A stretch of DNA of 64,000 nucleotides from Nocardioides sp. URHA0020. Lineage in GTDB: Bacteria > Actinomycetota > Actinomycetes > Propionibacteriales > Nocardioidaceae. Positions within the stretch are counted from its first letter, which is position 1. Each line of letters starts with the position of its first letter. The DNA is taken from NCBI RefSeq assembly GCF_000620705.1, contig NZ_KK211169.1, forward strand, positions 186,001 to 250,000. Reading direction: 5' to 3'. Shown one piece after another: positions 46,413-55,701 of this stretch. A program made the position numbers and the translations under genes. The notes under the pieces are model-generated. The model made no database searches, was not told where the DNA came from, and saw only the letters and a program-made list of their open reading frames with translations.

Positions 46413-47669
46413 GTGCTCGAACGACGACTGGACGCCGCCGCCGTCGAGGCCGCGGCCGAGGTGCTGCGCCCCGTCGTACGCCGCACCGAGCTCGAGCACA
46501 GCGACCGGCTCTCCGAGATCGTGGGCGCCACGGTGCTGCTCAAGCGGGAGAACCGGCAGCTGACCCGCTCCTACAAGGTCCGCGGCGCCTACCACCTGAT
46601 CAGCGGGCTCACCGACGCCGAGCGGGCACGTGGCGTGGTCTGCGCCAGCGCCGGCAACCACGGCCAGGGGCTGGCCTGGAGCTGCGCGCGGCTCGGCGTC
46701 CACGGACGCGTCTACGTGCCCGGCAACACGCCCCGGCAGAAGCGTCAGCGCATCCTGGCGCTGGGCCAGGGGCAGGTCGAGCTCATCGTCGAGGGCAGCT
46801 CGTACGACGTCGCCGGGGCCGCCGCCCTCGCGGACGCCGAACGCACCGGCGCCGTGTACGTCCCGCCGTTCGACGACCCACGGACCATCGCCGGCCAGGG
46901 CACGGTCGCGGTCGAGCTGGCCGAGCAGGCCGGGGAGGCGCTGCACACGGTCATCGCCCCGCTCGGCGGCGGCGGGCTGGTGGCCGGGCTGGCCGTGTGG
47001 CTGCGCGAGCGGCACCCGCACGTGCGCATCGTCGGTGTCGAGCCGGAGGGCGCCGCCAGCATGACGGCGGCGCTCGCGGCCGGTGGACCGGTGCTGCTGC
47101 CCGAGGTCGACACGTTCGTCGACGGTGCGGCGGTCGGCCGGGTCGGTGCCGTCACCTACCCGCTCGTGCGCGACCTCGTCGACGAGGTCGTCACGATCGG
47201 CGCCGGCGCGGTGTGCACGGAGATGCTCGACCTCTACCAGGTCGAGGGCATCATCGCCGAGCCGGCCGGGGCCCTGGCCAGCGCCGCCGTGCGCGCGCTC
47301 GCGGGCACCTTCCCGGCCGACGCCGCGGTCGCCTGCATCGTCTCCGGGGGCAACAACGACGTCAGCCGGTACGGCGAGATCGTCGAGCGATCCCTCGTGC
47401 ACCAGGGCCTGCGGCACTACTTCCTGGTCTCGTTCCCGCAGGAGCCGGGCGCGCTGCGGCACTTCCTCGACGAGGTGCTGGGCGAGGGCGAGGACATCGT
47501 GGTCTTCGACTATGTCAAGAAGAACAACCGCGAGACCGGTCCGGCGCTGGTCGGGATCGAGCTGGACGCCGCCGCCGGCCTGCCCGGCCTGCTCGACCGG
47601 ATGGAGGGCAGCCCGGTCACCATCGAGCGGGTGCCGCCGGGCTCCCCGCTCTTCACGTTCCTGATGTGA
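46413..47669 (+). CDS. ilvA: Threonine dehydratase (threonine ammonia-lyase)
   Basis: A 418-residue PLP enzyme that converts threonine to 2-oxobutyrate and ammonia, the first step of isoleucine synthesis. The PLP lysine is K55 in R-S-Y-K-V-R-G-A, the phosphate loop is P-L-G-G-G-G-L near 186-192, and S-A-G-N-H-G-Q-G lies near 80. A single short ACT-like regulatory domain occupies about 330-418, as in one-domain forms from Gram-positive bacteria. TAGGGT lies exactly six bases before the GTG and, with the following bases, forms the palindrome GTAGGGTCCCTAC. The gene overlaps the convergent aminotransferase by 17 bases. Confidence 0.93.
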   Translation: MLERRLDAAAVEAAAEVLRPVVRRTELEHSDRLSEIVGATVLLKRENRQLTRSYKVRGAYHLISGLTDAERARGVVCASAGNHGQGLAWSCARLGVHGRVYVPGNTPRQKRQRILALGQGQVELIVEGSSYDVAGAAALADAERTGAVYVPPFDDPRTIAGQGTVAVELAEQAGEALHTVIAPLGGGGLVAGLAVWLRERHPHVRIVGVEPEGAASMTAALAAGGPVLLPEVDTFVDGAAVGRVGAVTYPLVRDLVDEVVTIGAGAVCTEMLDLYQVEGIIAEPAGALASAAVRALAGTFPADAAVACIVSGGNNDVSRYGEIVERSLVHQGLRHYFLVSFPQEPGALRHFLDEVLGEGEDIVVFDYVKKNNRETGPALVGIELDAAAGLPGLLDRMEGSPVTIERVPPGSPLFTFLM

Positions 47670-49002
47670 GCGCGGCGACCGCCTCGCCGAAGACCTCGGT
47701 GTGGCGGTCCACGTCGGCGGCCGTGTGGTGCGGGCTGAAGAGCGCCATGTTGTGGAAGGGCGTCAGCAGCACGCCCCGGTTGAGGCACCACAGGTGCAGC
47801 AGCCCCTCGAGCTCCTCGTCGACCGCGGCGGCGGCCGCGGCGCCGTCACGCGGCGGCGGGCAGAACCAGTACTCCGCCCGGCACCCGAGCTGCTGCACGT
47901 GCCACGGCAGCCCGTGCTCGGCGATGACCCCGGACACCCCGGTCGCGAAGCGTTCGGCGAGCGGCACCGCGACCGCGAAGTCCTCCGCGCGCAGGCAGGT
48001 CGACAGGGTGGCCCGGATCGCGGCAAGCGCGAGGGCGTTGCCCGTCAGCGTGCCGCCCACGCCCGCGACGTCGATCTCGTGGCCCAGCATCGGCCCGGAG
48101 AGGCGCTCGGCCACCTCCGCGCTGAGCCCGTACGCCGCGCACGGGATGCCGCCGCCGATCGGCTTGCCCACCACGACGATGTCGGGGTCCAGGCCCCACG
48201 CGACGGTGGCGCCGCCCGGCCCGGCGCAGAGGGTGTGGGTCTCGTCGTTGACCAGCAGCACGCCGTGCCGACGGGTGATCTCCCGGACGCCCTCGAGGTA
48301 GCCGGGCTCGGGCAGCACGATCCCGATGTTGGTGAGCGCCGGCTCCATGAGCAGGCAGGCGACGTCACCCACCGCGAGCCGGCGATCCAGGGCGTCGAGG
48401 TCGTTGAACGGCACGACGGCGGTGGTCTCGGCGACGTCGACCTGCGGGCCCAGAGCGCCGGGCCGGGCGACCACGCGGTCGCCGTCGAGGACGGCCAGGG
48501 TCTCGTCGACGGTGCCGTGGTAGCACCAGTCCATCACCGCGATCCGCGGCCGCCCGGTGAGGTAGCGCGCGAAGCGCAGCACGAACCGGTTGGCGTCGGT
48601 CGCCGACAGGGCGAGCTGCCAGGTCGGCAGCCCGAAGCGCCGGGCGAGCTCCTCGCCGACCCAGACCGCATCGGCGGACGGCAGCATCGTGGTGATGCCG
48701 CGCGCCGCCCGGGCGGTGAGGGCCTCGGTGATCTGGGGAAGCGCGTGCCCCGTCATCGCGCCGGTGTCACCCAGGCAGAGGTCGACGTACTCGAGCCCGT
48801 CGACGTCCACCAGCCGGGCGCCGGCCGCCGAGTCGAAGAAGAGCGGGAAGCGGCCGGGCCACCGTGTCATCCACGGCATCGGCACGCCGGCGAGCAGCGG
48901 GCCCCTCGCCTGCTCGGCGAGCTCGGCGGAGCGGGGGTGCGCCACGGCGAAGCGTTCCTCCTCCTGGGCGCGCAGGGACGCGATTCGGGTGCGGTCGATC
49001 AT
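47653..49002 (-). CDS. Class III aminotransferase (glutamate-1-semialdehyde aminomutase-like)
   Basis: A 449-residue PLP enzyme of the class III family. The PLP Lys is in V-V-V-G-K-P-I-G-G-G (about residue 275), with N-D-E-T-H-T supplying the pyridine-binding Asp equivalent. The sequence resembles glutamate-1-semialdehyde aminomutase-like transaminases, but a haem role is unlikely as no haem gene is near; the amino donor and acceptor are unknown. TATCTT (minus strand, 49009-49014) is six bases from its ATG. Only 17 bases separate it from the divergent trmB. Confidence 0.87.
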   Translation of the reverse strand: MIDRTRIASLRAQEEERFAVAHPRSAELAEQARGPLLAGVPMPWMTRWPGRFPLFFDSAAGARLVDVDGLEYVDLCLGDTGAMTGHALPQITEALTARAARGITTMLPSADAVWVGEELARRFGLPTWQLALSATDANRFVLRFARYLTGRPRIAVMDWCYHGTVDETLAVLDGDRVVARPGALGPQVDVAETTAVVPFNDLDALDRRLAVGDVACLLMEPALTNIGIVLPEPGYLEGVREITRRHGVLLVNDETHTLCAGPGGATVAWGLDPDIVVVGKPIGGGIPCAAYGLSAEVAERLSGPMLGHEIDVAGVGGTLTGNALALAAIRATLSTCLRAEDFAVAVPLAERFATGVSGVIAEHGLPWHVQQLGCRAEYWFCPPPRDGAAAAAAVDEELEGLLHLWCLNRGVLLTPFHNMALFSPHHTAADVDRHTEVFGEAVAALTSGT

Positions 49003-49019
49003 GTTGGGAAGATATGCCC
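49003..49019. promoter_or_regulatory. 17-base divergent promoter region with overlapping -10 elements
   Basis: On the minus strand TATCTT (49009-49014) is six bases from the aminotransferase ATG. On the plus strand GAAGAT (49008-49013) is six bases from the trmB ATG. The two hexamers overlap by five bases, so both leaderless mRNAs probably start from one shared core, with polymerase binding excluding the opposite direction. Confidence 0.6.
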
Positions 49020-49745
49020 ATGAACGACGACCGCGTCCGACCGGCGCGCCCGCACCACAAGCTGACCGACGACGGTCGGCGGGTGCGGGAGGTCCTGAGC
49101 TACTCGCGCCGGGGCAGCCGGTTCACCCCGCGCCAGCAGGCGGCGTGGACGGCGTACGCCGAGCAGTGGTGGCTGCCGGACGACGCCGTCGACGATCCGG
49201 GCTTCTCGTTGGCGGGCCTGTTCGGTCGCGTTGCGCCCCTGATCGTGGAGATCGGCTCCGGGATCGGCGAGTCCACCGTCGCCCTCGCCGCGGCACGGCC
49301 GGACCACGACGTGGTGGCGTTCGAGGTCTGGCGCCCGGGCGTCGCCGACACGCTCGGCCGGATCGCGGAGGCGGGGCTGACCAACGTGCGCCTGCTGAGC
49401 GTGGACGCCGTCTGGTCGATCGAGCACCTCGTCGAGCCCGACAGCCTGGCCGGACTCTGGATCTTCTTCCCGGACCCGTGGCACAAGGCGAAGCACCACA
49501 AGCGCCGGCTGGTCACGCCGAGGTTCGCCGGGCTGGCGGCCAGCCGGTTGGCGCCGGGGGCCGAGTGGCGCCTGGCGACCGACTGGGCCGACTACGCCGA
49601 GCAGATGGTGGAGGTGCTCGACGCCGAGCCGCTGCTCGCGGGCGGCGTCGTGGACCGGTGGGACGAGCGCCCGCTGACGAAGTTCGAGCGCAAGGGTCTC
49701 GCGGTCGACCGCCGGATCACCGACCTCGCCTACGTGCGCGTCTAG
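49020..49745 (+). CDS. trmB: tRNA (guanine-N7-)-methyltransferase
   Basis: A 241-residue SAM-dependent enzyme that makes 7-methylguanosine at position 46 of tRNA. SAM motif E-I-G-S-G-I-G-E is near residues 77-84, and the TrmB-specific catalytic segment F-F-P-D-P-W-H-K-A-K-H follows near 146-156, ending in K-R-R-L. The carboxy-terminal T-K-F-E-R-K-G motif is also diagnostic. The last 29 bases overlap the end of the convergent LacI-family gene. Confidence 0.94.
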   Translation: MNDDRVRPARPHHKLTDDGRRVREVLSYSRRGSRFTPRQQAAWTAYAEQWWLPDDAVDDPGFSLAGLFGRVAPLIVEIGSGIGESTVALAAARPDHDVVAFEVWRPGVADTLGRIAEAGLTNVRLLSVDAVWSIEHLVEPDSLAGLWIFFPDPWHKAKHHKRRLVTPRFAGLAASRLAPGAEWRLATDWADYAEQMVEVLDAEPLLAGGVVDRWDERPLTKFERKGLAVDRRITDLAYVRV

Positions 49746-50748
49746 GCACGATCGCCGCCGTCGAGCCGCGGACGACCAGCTCGGTCGGCAGGATGACCTG
49801 CTCCGGTCGCCAGTCCCCGCCGGTGAGGGCGGCCAGCACCTGGGTCGCGGCCACCCGCCCCTGCTCGTGCACCGGCTGGGCGACCGTCGTCAGGTCGAAG
49901 TAGCTGGCCATCTCGTGGTCGTCGATGCCGATCACCGAGACGTCCTCGGGCACCCGGAGACCGAGCTCGCGGGCCGCTCGCAGGGCTCCGATCGCCATCT
50001 CGTCGGACGCCGCGAAGATCGCGGTGGGTCGGTCGGCCCGGGAGAGCAGCGCGTGGCCGGCGCGCAGGCCCCCGGAGACGGTGAACTCCCCGTCGGCCTC
50101 CAGATCCGGCTCGTGCTGGACGCCCGCCCGCTCGAGGGTGCAGCGGTAGCCGGTGAGCCGGGCCGACGGTGCGGTGAAGTCGAGCACGCCCTCGGTGGCG
50201 CCGCCGATGTAGCCGATGCGGGTGTGCCCGAGGCCCAGCAGGTGGCCGGTCGCGGTCGCCGCCGCCTCGTGGTCGTCGATGCGCACGGTCGCCCAGCCGG
50301 GCATGTCCGCCCCGATGATGGTGACCGGTCGGCCCAGGACCGACAGCCGCTGGAGCTCGTCGACGCTGGGCTTGAGGCTGAGCACCAGCACGGCGTCGAC
50401 GCGCTTGGTGAGCAGGCTCGTCTCGAACACCCGGTGCCGCGCCGAGGCGTCGCCCGCCAGGTTGTAGAGGAGCAGGTCGTAGCCGCGCTCGCGCAGCACC
50501 TCCTCGGCGCCCTGCACGATGGCGGCGAAGAACCACTGCGTCACCCGGGGGACGATGACGGCGACCGTGCGGGTCTGCCCGCTGGCCAGCCCGGCAGCGC
50601 TCGGTGAGGGCACGTAGCCCAGCCGGTGCGCTGACTCGAGCACGCGCTCGCGCGTCTCCGCGGAGACGCCCTGGAGTCCCCGCAGCGCGCGGGAGATCGT
50701 CGCGGTGGACATCTCCACGTCGCGGGCCACGTCCTTGATGCTGGTCAT
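49717..50748 (-). CDS. LacI-family repressor of the beta-glucoside locus (CebR/BglR-like)
   Basis: A 343-residue regulator. The amino-terminal helix-turn-helix and hinge helix (about 1-58) include I-K-D-V-A-R-D, the recognition helix S-T-A-T-I-S-R-A-L, and a hinge with P-S-P-S-A-A-G-L. A periplasmic-binding-protein-like ligand domain follows (about 60-335). It is divergent from the GH1 gene, with the operator GGGAGCGCTCCC between them, so it should control its own gene and the beta-glucosidase. The same operator core precedes the ABC importer operon. Cellobiose or another beta-glucoside is the likely inducer. Confidence 0.9.
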   Translation of the reverse strand: MTSIKDVARDVEMSTATISRALRGLQGVSAETRERVLESAHRLGYVPSPSAAGLASGQTRTVAVIVPRVTQWFFAAIVQGAEEVLRERGYDLLLYNLAGDASARHRVFETSLLTKRVDAVLVLSLKPSVDELQRLSVLGRPVTIIGADMPGWATVRIDDHEAAATATGHLLGLGHTRIGYIGGATEGVLDFTAPSARLTGYRCTLERAGVQHEPDLEADGEFTVSGGLRAGHALLSRADRPTAIFAASDEMAIGALRAARELGLRVPEDVSVIGIDDHEMASYFDLTTVAQPVHEQGRVAATQVLAALTGGDWRPEQVILPTELVVRGSTAAIVPRRARRRGR

Positions 50749-50751
50749 TGC

Positions 50752-50763
50752 GGGAGCGCTCCC
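50752..50763. promoter_or_regulatory. LacI-family operator between repressor and beta-glucosidase genes
   Basis: GGGAGCGCTCCC is a perfect palindrome. With its flanks it matches 13 of 14 bases of the CebR operator TGGGAGCGCTCCCA known from Streptomyces cellobiose genes. It sits 3 bases before the repressor start and about 33-44 bases before the likely transcript start of the GH1 gene, over its -35 region. Confidence 0.88.
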
Positions 50764-50795
50764 ACTTTCCGGGCCGAAGGACTACGGTAGTGACC

Positions 50796-52169
50796 ATGAC
50801 CACGCATCTTCCCGACGGATCCACGCTCGCCTTCGGCGCCGCCACTGCGGCGTACCAGATCGAGGGCGCCCACACCGAGGACGGCCGCGGCCCCTCGATC
50901 TGGGACACCTTCGCGCTGAAGCCGGGTGCCACCCGCGACGGCCGCGACGGCTCGGTGGCGTGCGACTCCTACCACCGCTACGAGGAGGACCTCGACCTCG
51001 TCGCCGGCCTCAACGCGGGCTGGTACCGCTTCTCGATCGCCTGGCCGCGGATCATCCCGGCGGGCACCGGCGCCGTCGAGACCCGGGGCCTCGACTACTA
51101 CGACCGGCTGGTGGACGCGGCGCTCGCGCGCGGTGTGCAGCCCACCGCCACGCTCTACCACTGGGACCTGCCGCAGGCCCTCGAGGACCGCGGCGGCTGG
51201 CTCGAGCGCAGCACCGCCGAGGCCTTCGCCGACTACGCGATGGTCGTCCATGACCGCCTCGGTGACCGCGTCGACGTCTGGGCAACCCACAACGAGCCGT
51301 GGTGTGCGGCCTACCTGGGCTACGCCGCGGGCATCCACGCCCCCGGCCGCAAGGAGGGCGGCGCCGGTCACCGCGCCGCTCACCACCTCAACCTCGCCCA
51401 CGGGCTCGCCGCCGCACGCCTGCACGAGGCCGGCGTGACGGACCTCGGCATCGTCCACAACCTGGCGCCCTTCTGGCCCGAGACGCCCGAGGCGGCCGGT
51501 GCTGCCGACGAGCTCGACGCCGTCCGCAACCGGATCTGGCTGGACCCCCTGGTCGACGGGGCGTACGACGACGAGCTGCTGCGCGTCGCCCCCGAGCTCG
51601 CCGACCCGCAGCTCGTCCGCGACGGCGACCTCGCGCTGGTGCACGGCTCCGCCGACTGGCTGGGCGTCAACTACTACACGCCCTTCCGTCCGACGCTCGC
51701 CGACCCCACGCTCGCCACGCACCCGGAGGTCGAGGCCTACCCGGGCGTCACCCCGGTGTCGTTCGTCGTGCGGGAGCCGCGCACCGACATCGGGTGGGAG
51801 GTCGACGACCTCGGCCTCGAGCAGCTCCTGGTGGACACCCACAAGCGGACCGGCCTGCCGATCATCGTCACCGAGAACGGTGCGGCCTACCCCGACGACA
51901 CCCTCGTGGAGGGTGCCGCCGGGCACGTCGTGGACGACCAGGACCGGATCGGCTACCTGCGGGGCCACATCGCCGCCACCGAGCGCGCCCGCGCGGCCGG
52001 TGCCGACGTGCGCGGCTACATCGTGTGGACCCTGCTCGACAACTTCGAGTGGGCCGAGGGCTACACGAAGACCTTCGGTGTGGTCCACATCGACCCGCAG
52101 GACCTCACCCGCACCCCCAAGGCGTCCTACCACTGGCTGGCCGAGCACATCGGCTCCGCTTCGTCCTGA
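50796..52169 (+). CDS. GH1 family beta-glucosidase
   Basis: A 457-residue cytoplasmic glycoside hydrolase with a TIM barrel, probably hydrolysing cellobiose or other beta-glucosides. The acid/base Glu167 is in T-H-N-E-P-W and the nucleophile Glu360 in V-T-E-N-G; A-A-Y-Q-I-E-G and Y-H-W-D-L-P are also present. There is no signal peptide, consistent with action after import by the neighbouring ABC system. TACGGT at 50783-50788 and the LacI operator upstream support the ATG at 50796 and repression by the adjacent regulator. Confidence 0.95.
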   Translation: MTTHLPDGSTLAFGAATAAYQIEGAHTEDGRGPSIWDTFALKPGATRDGRDGSVACDSYHRYEEDLDLVAGLNAGWYRFSIAWPRIIPAGTGAVETRGLDYYDRLVDAALARGVQPTATLYHWDLPQALEDRGGWLERSTAEAFADYAMVVHDRLGDRVDVWATHNEPWCAAYLGYAAGIHAPGRKEGGAGHRAAHHLNLAHGLAAARLHEAGVTDLGIVHNLAPFWPETPEAAGAADELDAVRNRIWLDPLVDGAYDDELLRVAPELADPQLVRDGDLALVHGSADWLGVNYYTPFRPTLADPTLATHPEVEAYPGVTPVSFVVREPRTDIGWEVDDLGLEQLLVDTHKRTGLPIIVTENGAAYPDDTLVEGAAGHVVDDQDRIGYLRGHIAATERARAAGADVRGYIVWTLLDNFEWAEGYTKTFGVVHIDPQDLTRTPKASYHWLAEHIGSASS

Positions 52170-52189
52170 TCGCCCGGGGGAGGAGCGGC

Positions 52190-53116
52190 TCAGCCCTTGA
52201 CGCTTCCGGCCAGCAGACCACGCACGAAGTAGCGCTGCAGCGACAGGAAGACGATCAGGGGCACGACGAGGGAGACGAAGGCACCGGCGGAGAGCAGGAA
52301 CCAGTCCTGCCCGCGGGTGCCCGACAGCTCGGCGAGGCGTGCGGTCAGCGGTGACACGTCCGGGCTGCCGCCGCCGAAGACCAGCGCGACGAGCAGGTCG
52401 TTCCAGACCCACAGGAACTGGAAGATGCCGAACGCCGCGATCGCGGGCGCCATCAGCGGCAGCATGATCCGGCTGAAGATCTGCACGTGGCCGGCACCGT
52501 CGACGCGCGCCGACTCGATGAGCTCACCGGGGATCTGGGACATGAAGTTGTGCAGCAGGTAGATCGCCAGGGGCAGCGCGAAGATCGAGTGCGACAGCCA
52601 GATCGTGTAGAAGCCGCCGCCGGGAGCCTCGGCACCCGTCAGGCCGAGCTTCACGTACAGGCTGAGCAGCGGGATCATGGTGACCTGGATCGGCACGATC
52701 TGCAGCGCGAAGACCGCTACGAAGAGGAAGTCGCGCCCGGGGAACTTCATCCAGGCGAAGGCGTACGCCGCCATCGTCGCGATGCAGACCGGGATGATGA
52801 CGGCCGGCAGCGTGATGACGATCGAGTTGACGAAGTACGTCGACAGCGCGGTCGGTCCGTTGAGCACCTGGTCGTAGTTGTCCAGGGTGAACTTCGGGCT
52901 GGTGAAGATGGTCCACCAGCCGCTGGAGGTGATGTCCTCCTCGGGCCGGAAGGACGTGATCAGAAGCCCTGCCGTCGGGACCGTCCAGAGGATGGCGATG
53001 ACGACGGCGACGATCGACGCCCAGGGAGACGTGAGCGCCTTGTGGGCGGTGCTCGAGGCGGTCTCCTTGGCGACGACGGACTCGACGGACATGGCGTTCG
53101 GGTCGGCGGTGGTCAT
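52190..53116 (-). CDS. Sugar ABC transporter permease (AglG/CebG-like)
   Basis: A 308-residue MalG-type permease with six predicted helices and a cytoplasmic amino terminus. The EAA loop that docks the ATPase is E-S-A-R-V-D-G-A-G near residue 209. The sequence S-F-R-P-E-E-D-I before the first external loop is typical of alpha/beta-glucoside permeases. Its ATG overlaps the stop of the upstream permease gene (ATGA). No ATP-binding gene is in the operon, so a shared MsiK-type ATPase encoded elsewhere is expected. Confidence 0.9.
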   Translation of the reverse strand: MTTADPNAMSVESVVAKETASSTAHKALTSPWASIVAVVIAILWTVPTAGLLITSFRPEEDITSSGWWTIFTSPKFTLDNYDQVLNGPTALSTYFVNSIVITLPAVIIPVCIATMAAYAFAWMKFPGRDFLFVAVFALQIVPIQVTMIPLLSLYVKLGLTGAEAPGGGFYTIWLSHSIFALPLAIYLLHNFMSQIPGELIESARVDGAGHVQIFSRIMLPLMAPAIAAFGIFQFLWVWNDLLVALVFGGGSPDVSPLTARLAELSGTRGQDWFLLSAGAFVSLVVPLIVFLSLQRYFVRGLLAGSVKG

Positions 53117-54075
53117 CGTGCCTCCAGCTTGCGCATCTGACGGACGTTGTAGATCACGATCGGCATGACCAGGACGAAGATCAGCACCGCGAGCGCGGCG
53201 CCGAGGCCCTGGTTGAACGAGCGGAAGCTCTCGACGTAGAACTGGTACGCCAGCACGCTGGTGTCGAAGTTGCCACCAGTCGTCGTACGCACGATGTCGA
53301 AGGCCTTGAGCGTCGTGATGCTGATCGTGGTGAGGACGACGATCAGCGACGGGCGGATGCTCGGGATGGTGATCTGTCGGAAGAGCTGCAGCCCGCTGGC
53401 GCCGTCGAGGCGAGCGGCCTCGACGATGTCGTCGGGGATCGCCTTGATCGACGCCGAGAGGATCGTCATCGCGAAGCCGGCCTGCACCCAGATCATGATC
53501 ACGATCAGGAACATCGTGTTCCACGGCTCGTTGAGCAGGAACCGGTAGGTGTCGAAGCCGAGCGCCTTGAGGAAGGCGTTCGCGATGCCGATCTGGGCGT
53601 CCGACGTCTGGCGGTAGTCGTAGACGAACTTCCAGATGATCGAGGCGCCGACCAGCGAGATCGCCATCGGCAGGAAGATCAGGGCCTTCGCGAACTTCTC
53701 GAACTTCGCGCGGTCGATGAGCACGGCGTAGATCAGGCCGATCGCCGTCGAGGCCAGCGGCACCACGACGACCCAGACCGCGGTGTTGACCAGGACCCTG
53801 ATCAGCGCGCTGTCGGTGAAGATCGTCTGGTAGTTGTCGAGGCCGACGAACTCGTTGCCCGCTGCGTTGCGGAAGGACTGGTAGATCGTGTCGAGCGCTG
53901 GGTAGAGCAGGCCGACGCAGATCAGGAGGACCGCGGGCAGCACGAAGGCTGCGGACTGGATCAGCTCACCTCTGCGGGATCTGAGTCGCTGTGTGAGCAG
54001 CAGGATCACCGCGACGACTCCGAAGAAGAGCCCGATCGCGATGAGCATCTGGACGAACTTTTCACCTGTGGACAT
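53113..54075 (-). CDS. Sugar ABC transporter permease (AglF/CebF-like)
   Basis: A 320-residue MalF-type permease. An extra amino-terminal helix (about 10-30) precedes the transport domain. The EAA loop reads E-A-A-R-L-D-G-A-S-G near residue 226. A GGGAG ribosome site precedes the ATG at 54075; a GTG three codons upstream is less likely. It forms the channel with the next permease and receives sugar from the binding lipoprotein encoded upstream. Confidence 0.9.
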   Translation of the reverse strand: MSTGEKFVQMLIAIGLFFGVVAVILLLTQRLRSRRGELIQSAAFVLPAVLLICVGLLYPALDTIYQSFRNAAGNEFVGLDNYQTIFTDSALIRVLVNTAVWVVVVPLASTAIGLIYAVLIDRAKFEKFAKALIFLPMAISLVGASIIWKFVYDYRQTSDAQIGIANAFLKALGFDTYRFLLNEPWNTMFLIVIMIWVQAGFAMTILSASIKAIPDDIVEAARLDGASGLQLFRQITIPSIRPSLIVVLTTISITTLKAFDIVRTTTGGNFDTSVLAYQFYVESFRSFNQGLGAALAVLIFVLVMPIVIYNVRQMRKLEAR

Positions 54076-54214
54076 GACCGGCACTCCCGGAGGCTCGGGC
54101 GGCGGAGCGGCGGCTCTCGCGGCCGGGTGGACAAGGAGGATGGTGCCGGGCCGCGCGGCTCACGTCCATGGTGGACGAGGAGCGACGCGCGACCCGGCGG
54201 GGTGTGGCTGCCCC

Positions 54215-54237
54215 CCGGCCGGTCAGCGACCGGCCGG
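54215..54237 (-). terminator. Intercistronic hairpin after the binding-protein gene
   Basis: The 10-base arms CCGGCCGGTC and GACCGGCCGG surround a 3-base loop. It is 11 bases after the binding-protein stop in a 173-base gap before the permeases. Such hairpins commonly partially terminate or protect mRNA, so the binding protein is made in excess of the permeases. Confidence 0.7.
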
Positions 54238-54248
54238 TGGGCGGTCGA

Positions 54249-55628
54249 TCACGGCCAGGACTTCTCGATGTTGTCGAGCGTCTTCTCCGTGCTCTGGTTC
54301 TCGCCGATCCAGGCGGTCATTTCCTTCCAGAACGAGCCGGCACCGACAGCACCGGGCATCAGGTCCGAACCGTCGAAGCGGAAGACCGCGTCGGGGTTCT
54401 GAAGGATCTCGACCGACGTCTTGTCGATCGGGCTGGCCACGTTGGCGATGTCCAGGTTCTTGTTCGCCGAGACGAAGCCACCGTTCTTGGTGGCCTTGCC
54501 CTTCTCGTTGACCCACTCGCCACCGGAGATGTAGGTCATCAGGGCCTGGGTCTCGATCTTGTCCGAGAAGGCCGTCACGAACTCGCCACCGCCGAGGACC
54601 GGGTTGCCGAAGTCGGCGCTGATCGGGGGCAGGTAGAACGCGTACGCGTCACCGTTCTCGGAGACGTCGGTGCCCTTGGGCCAGTTGGCAGCGTAGAAGC
54701 TGGCCTGGCGGTGCAGGGCGCACTTGCCCTTGAGGATCGGCAGACCCGCGTCGGTGAACTCGGTGCTGGCGATCGACTTCGAGTCGCCGAAGCCACCGTT
54801 GACGTAGTCGTCGTTCTTCAGGATCCCACCGACGGTGTCGAGCGCCTTGACGACGGCCGGGTCGTTGAACGGGATCTCGTGGTTGACCCACTTGTCGTAG
54901 ACGTCCGGGCCGGCGTCGCGCAGGAGCACGTCCTCGAGCCAGTCGGTCGCCGGCCAACCGGTCGCCTCACCGGAGCCGATGCCGGCACACCACGGCTTGA
55001 TGCCGGAGGCCGCGATCGTGTCGGAGAGGGTGAGCATGTCGGCCCACGTCTTGGGGATCTCCCAGCCCTTCTCCTTGAACATCTTCGGGGAGTACCAGAC
55101 GAAGGACTTCACGTTGGCGGTCAGCGGCGGGGCGTAGAACTTGCCGTCGACGGTGCCGTACTTCTTCCAGTCCGGGCCGTAGAACTCGTCCACGTTGTCG
55201 GACACCGTCTTGGGTGCCTCCTTGACCTTGCCCGTGTCCTCGACGAGGGTCTTGAGCAGACCCGGCTGCGGGACGAACGCGATGTCCGGCGGGTTGCCGC
55301 TCTTGACGCGGACGACCAGCTGGGCCTCGAACTCCTTCGAGCCCTCGTAGGCGACCTCCGCACCGGTGCACTCGGTGAACAGCTTGAACGAGTCCTTGTA
55401 GGGCTGGTCCTCCGGGGCGACGATCGAGGTGTAGATGCTGACCTTCTTGCCGGTGAGGTCACCGAACTGGGTCAGCTGGGCACACTCGGCCTTGTCCTTG
55501 CCCGGCGACGTGCCGCTGGCCTTGCCACCGCCTTCTGAGTCGTCGCCTCCACAGCCGGCGAGGATGAGTCCTCCGCTGACGAGAACGGCAGCGACTGCCA
55601 TTCCGCGACGCGTGTTGCGTGATCGCAT
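54249..55628 (-). CDS. Sugar-binding lipoprotein of an ABC importer
   Basis: A 459-residue solute-binding protein. It has a lipoprotein signal peptide with lipobox L-A-G-C at residues 23-26, a flexible Gly/Ser/Asp linker, and a family 1 extracellular binding fold (about 60-459). It resembles binding proteins for alpha- or beta-glucosides (AglE-like); the adjacent beta-glucosidase favours a beta-glucoside. GAGAGG lies upstream of the ATG. Its 375-base upstream region carries a promoter, two LacI-type operators and a Crp-like site. It is the first gene of the transport operon. Confidence 0.9.
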   Translation of the reverse strand: MRSRNTRRGMAVAAVLVSGGLILAGCGGDDSEGGGKASGTSPGKDKAECAQLTQFGDLTGKKVSIYTSIVAPEDQPYKDSFKLFTECTGAEVAYEGSKEFEAQLVVRVKSGNPPDIAFVPQPGLLKTLVEDTGKVKEAPKTVSDNVDEFYGPDWKKYGTVDGKFYAPPLTANVKSFVWYSPKMFKEKGWEIPKTWADMLTLSDTIAASGIKPWCAGIGSGEATGWPATDWLEDVLLRDAGPDVYDKWVNHEIPFNDPAVVKALDTVGGILKNDDYVNGGFGDSKSIASTEFTDAGLPILKGKCALHRQASFYAANWPKGTDVSENGDAYAFYLPPISADFGNPVLGGGEFVTAFSDKIETQALMTYISGGEWVNEKGKATKNGGFVSANKNLDIANVASPIDKTSVEILQNPDAVFRFDGSDLMPGAVGAGSFWKEMTAWIGENQSTEKTLDNIEKSWP

Positions 55629-55701
55629 GCGTGCATTCCTCTCTGGGTTATCAGCAGGTCCGTCTAGTCCGCGCGCCTTCAAACCCGCTCCGTCGAGGAC
55701 G

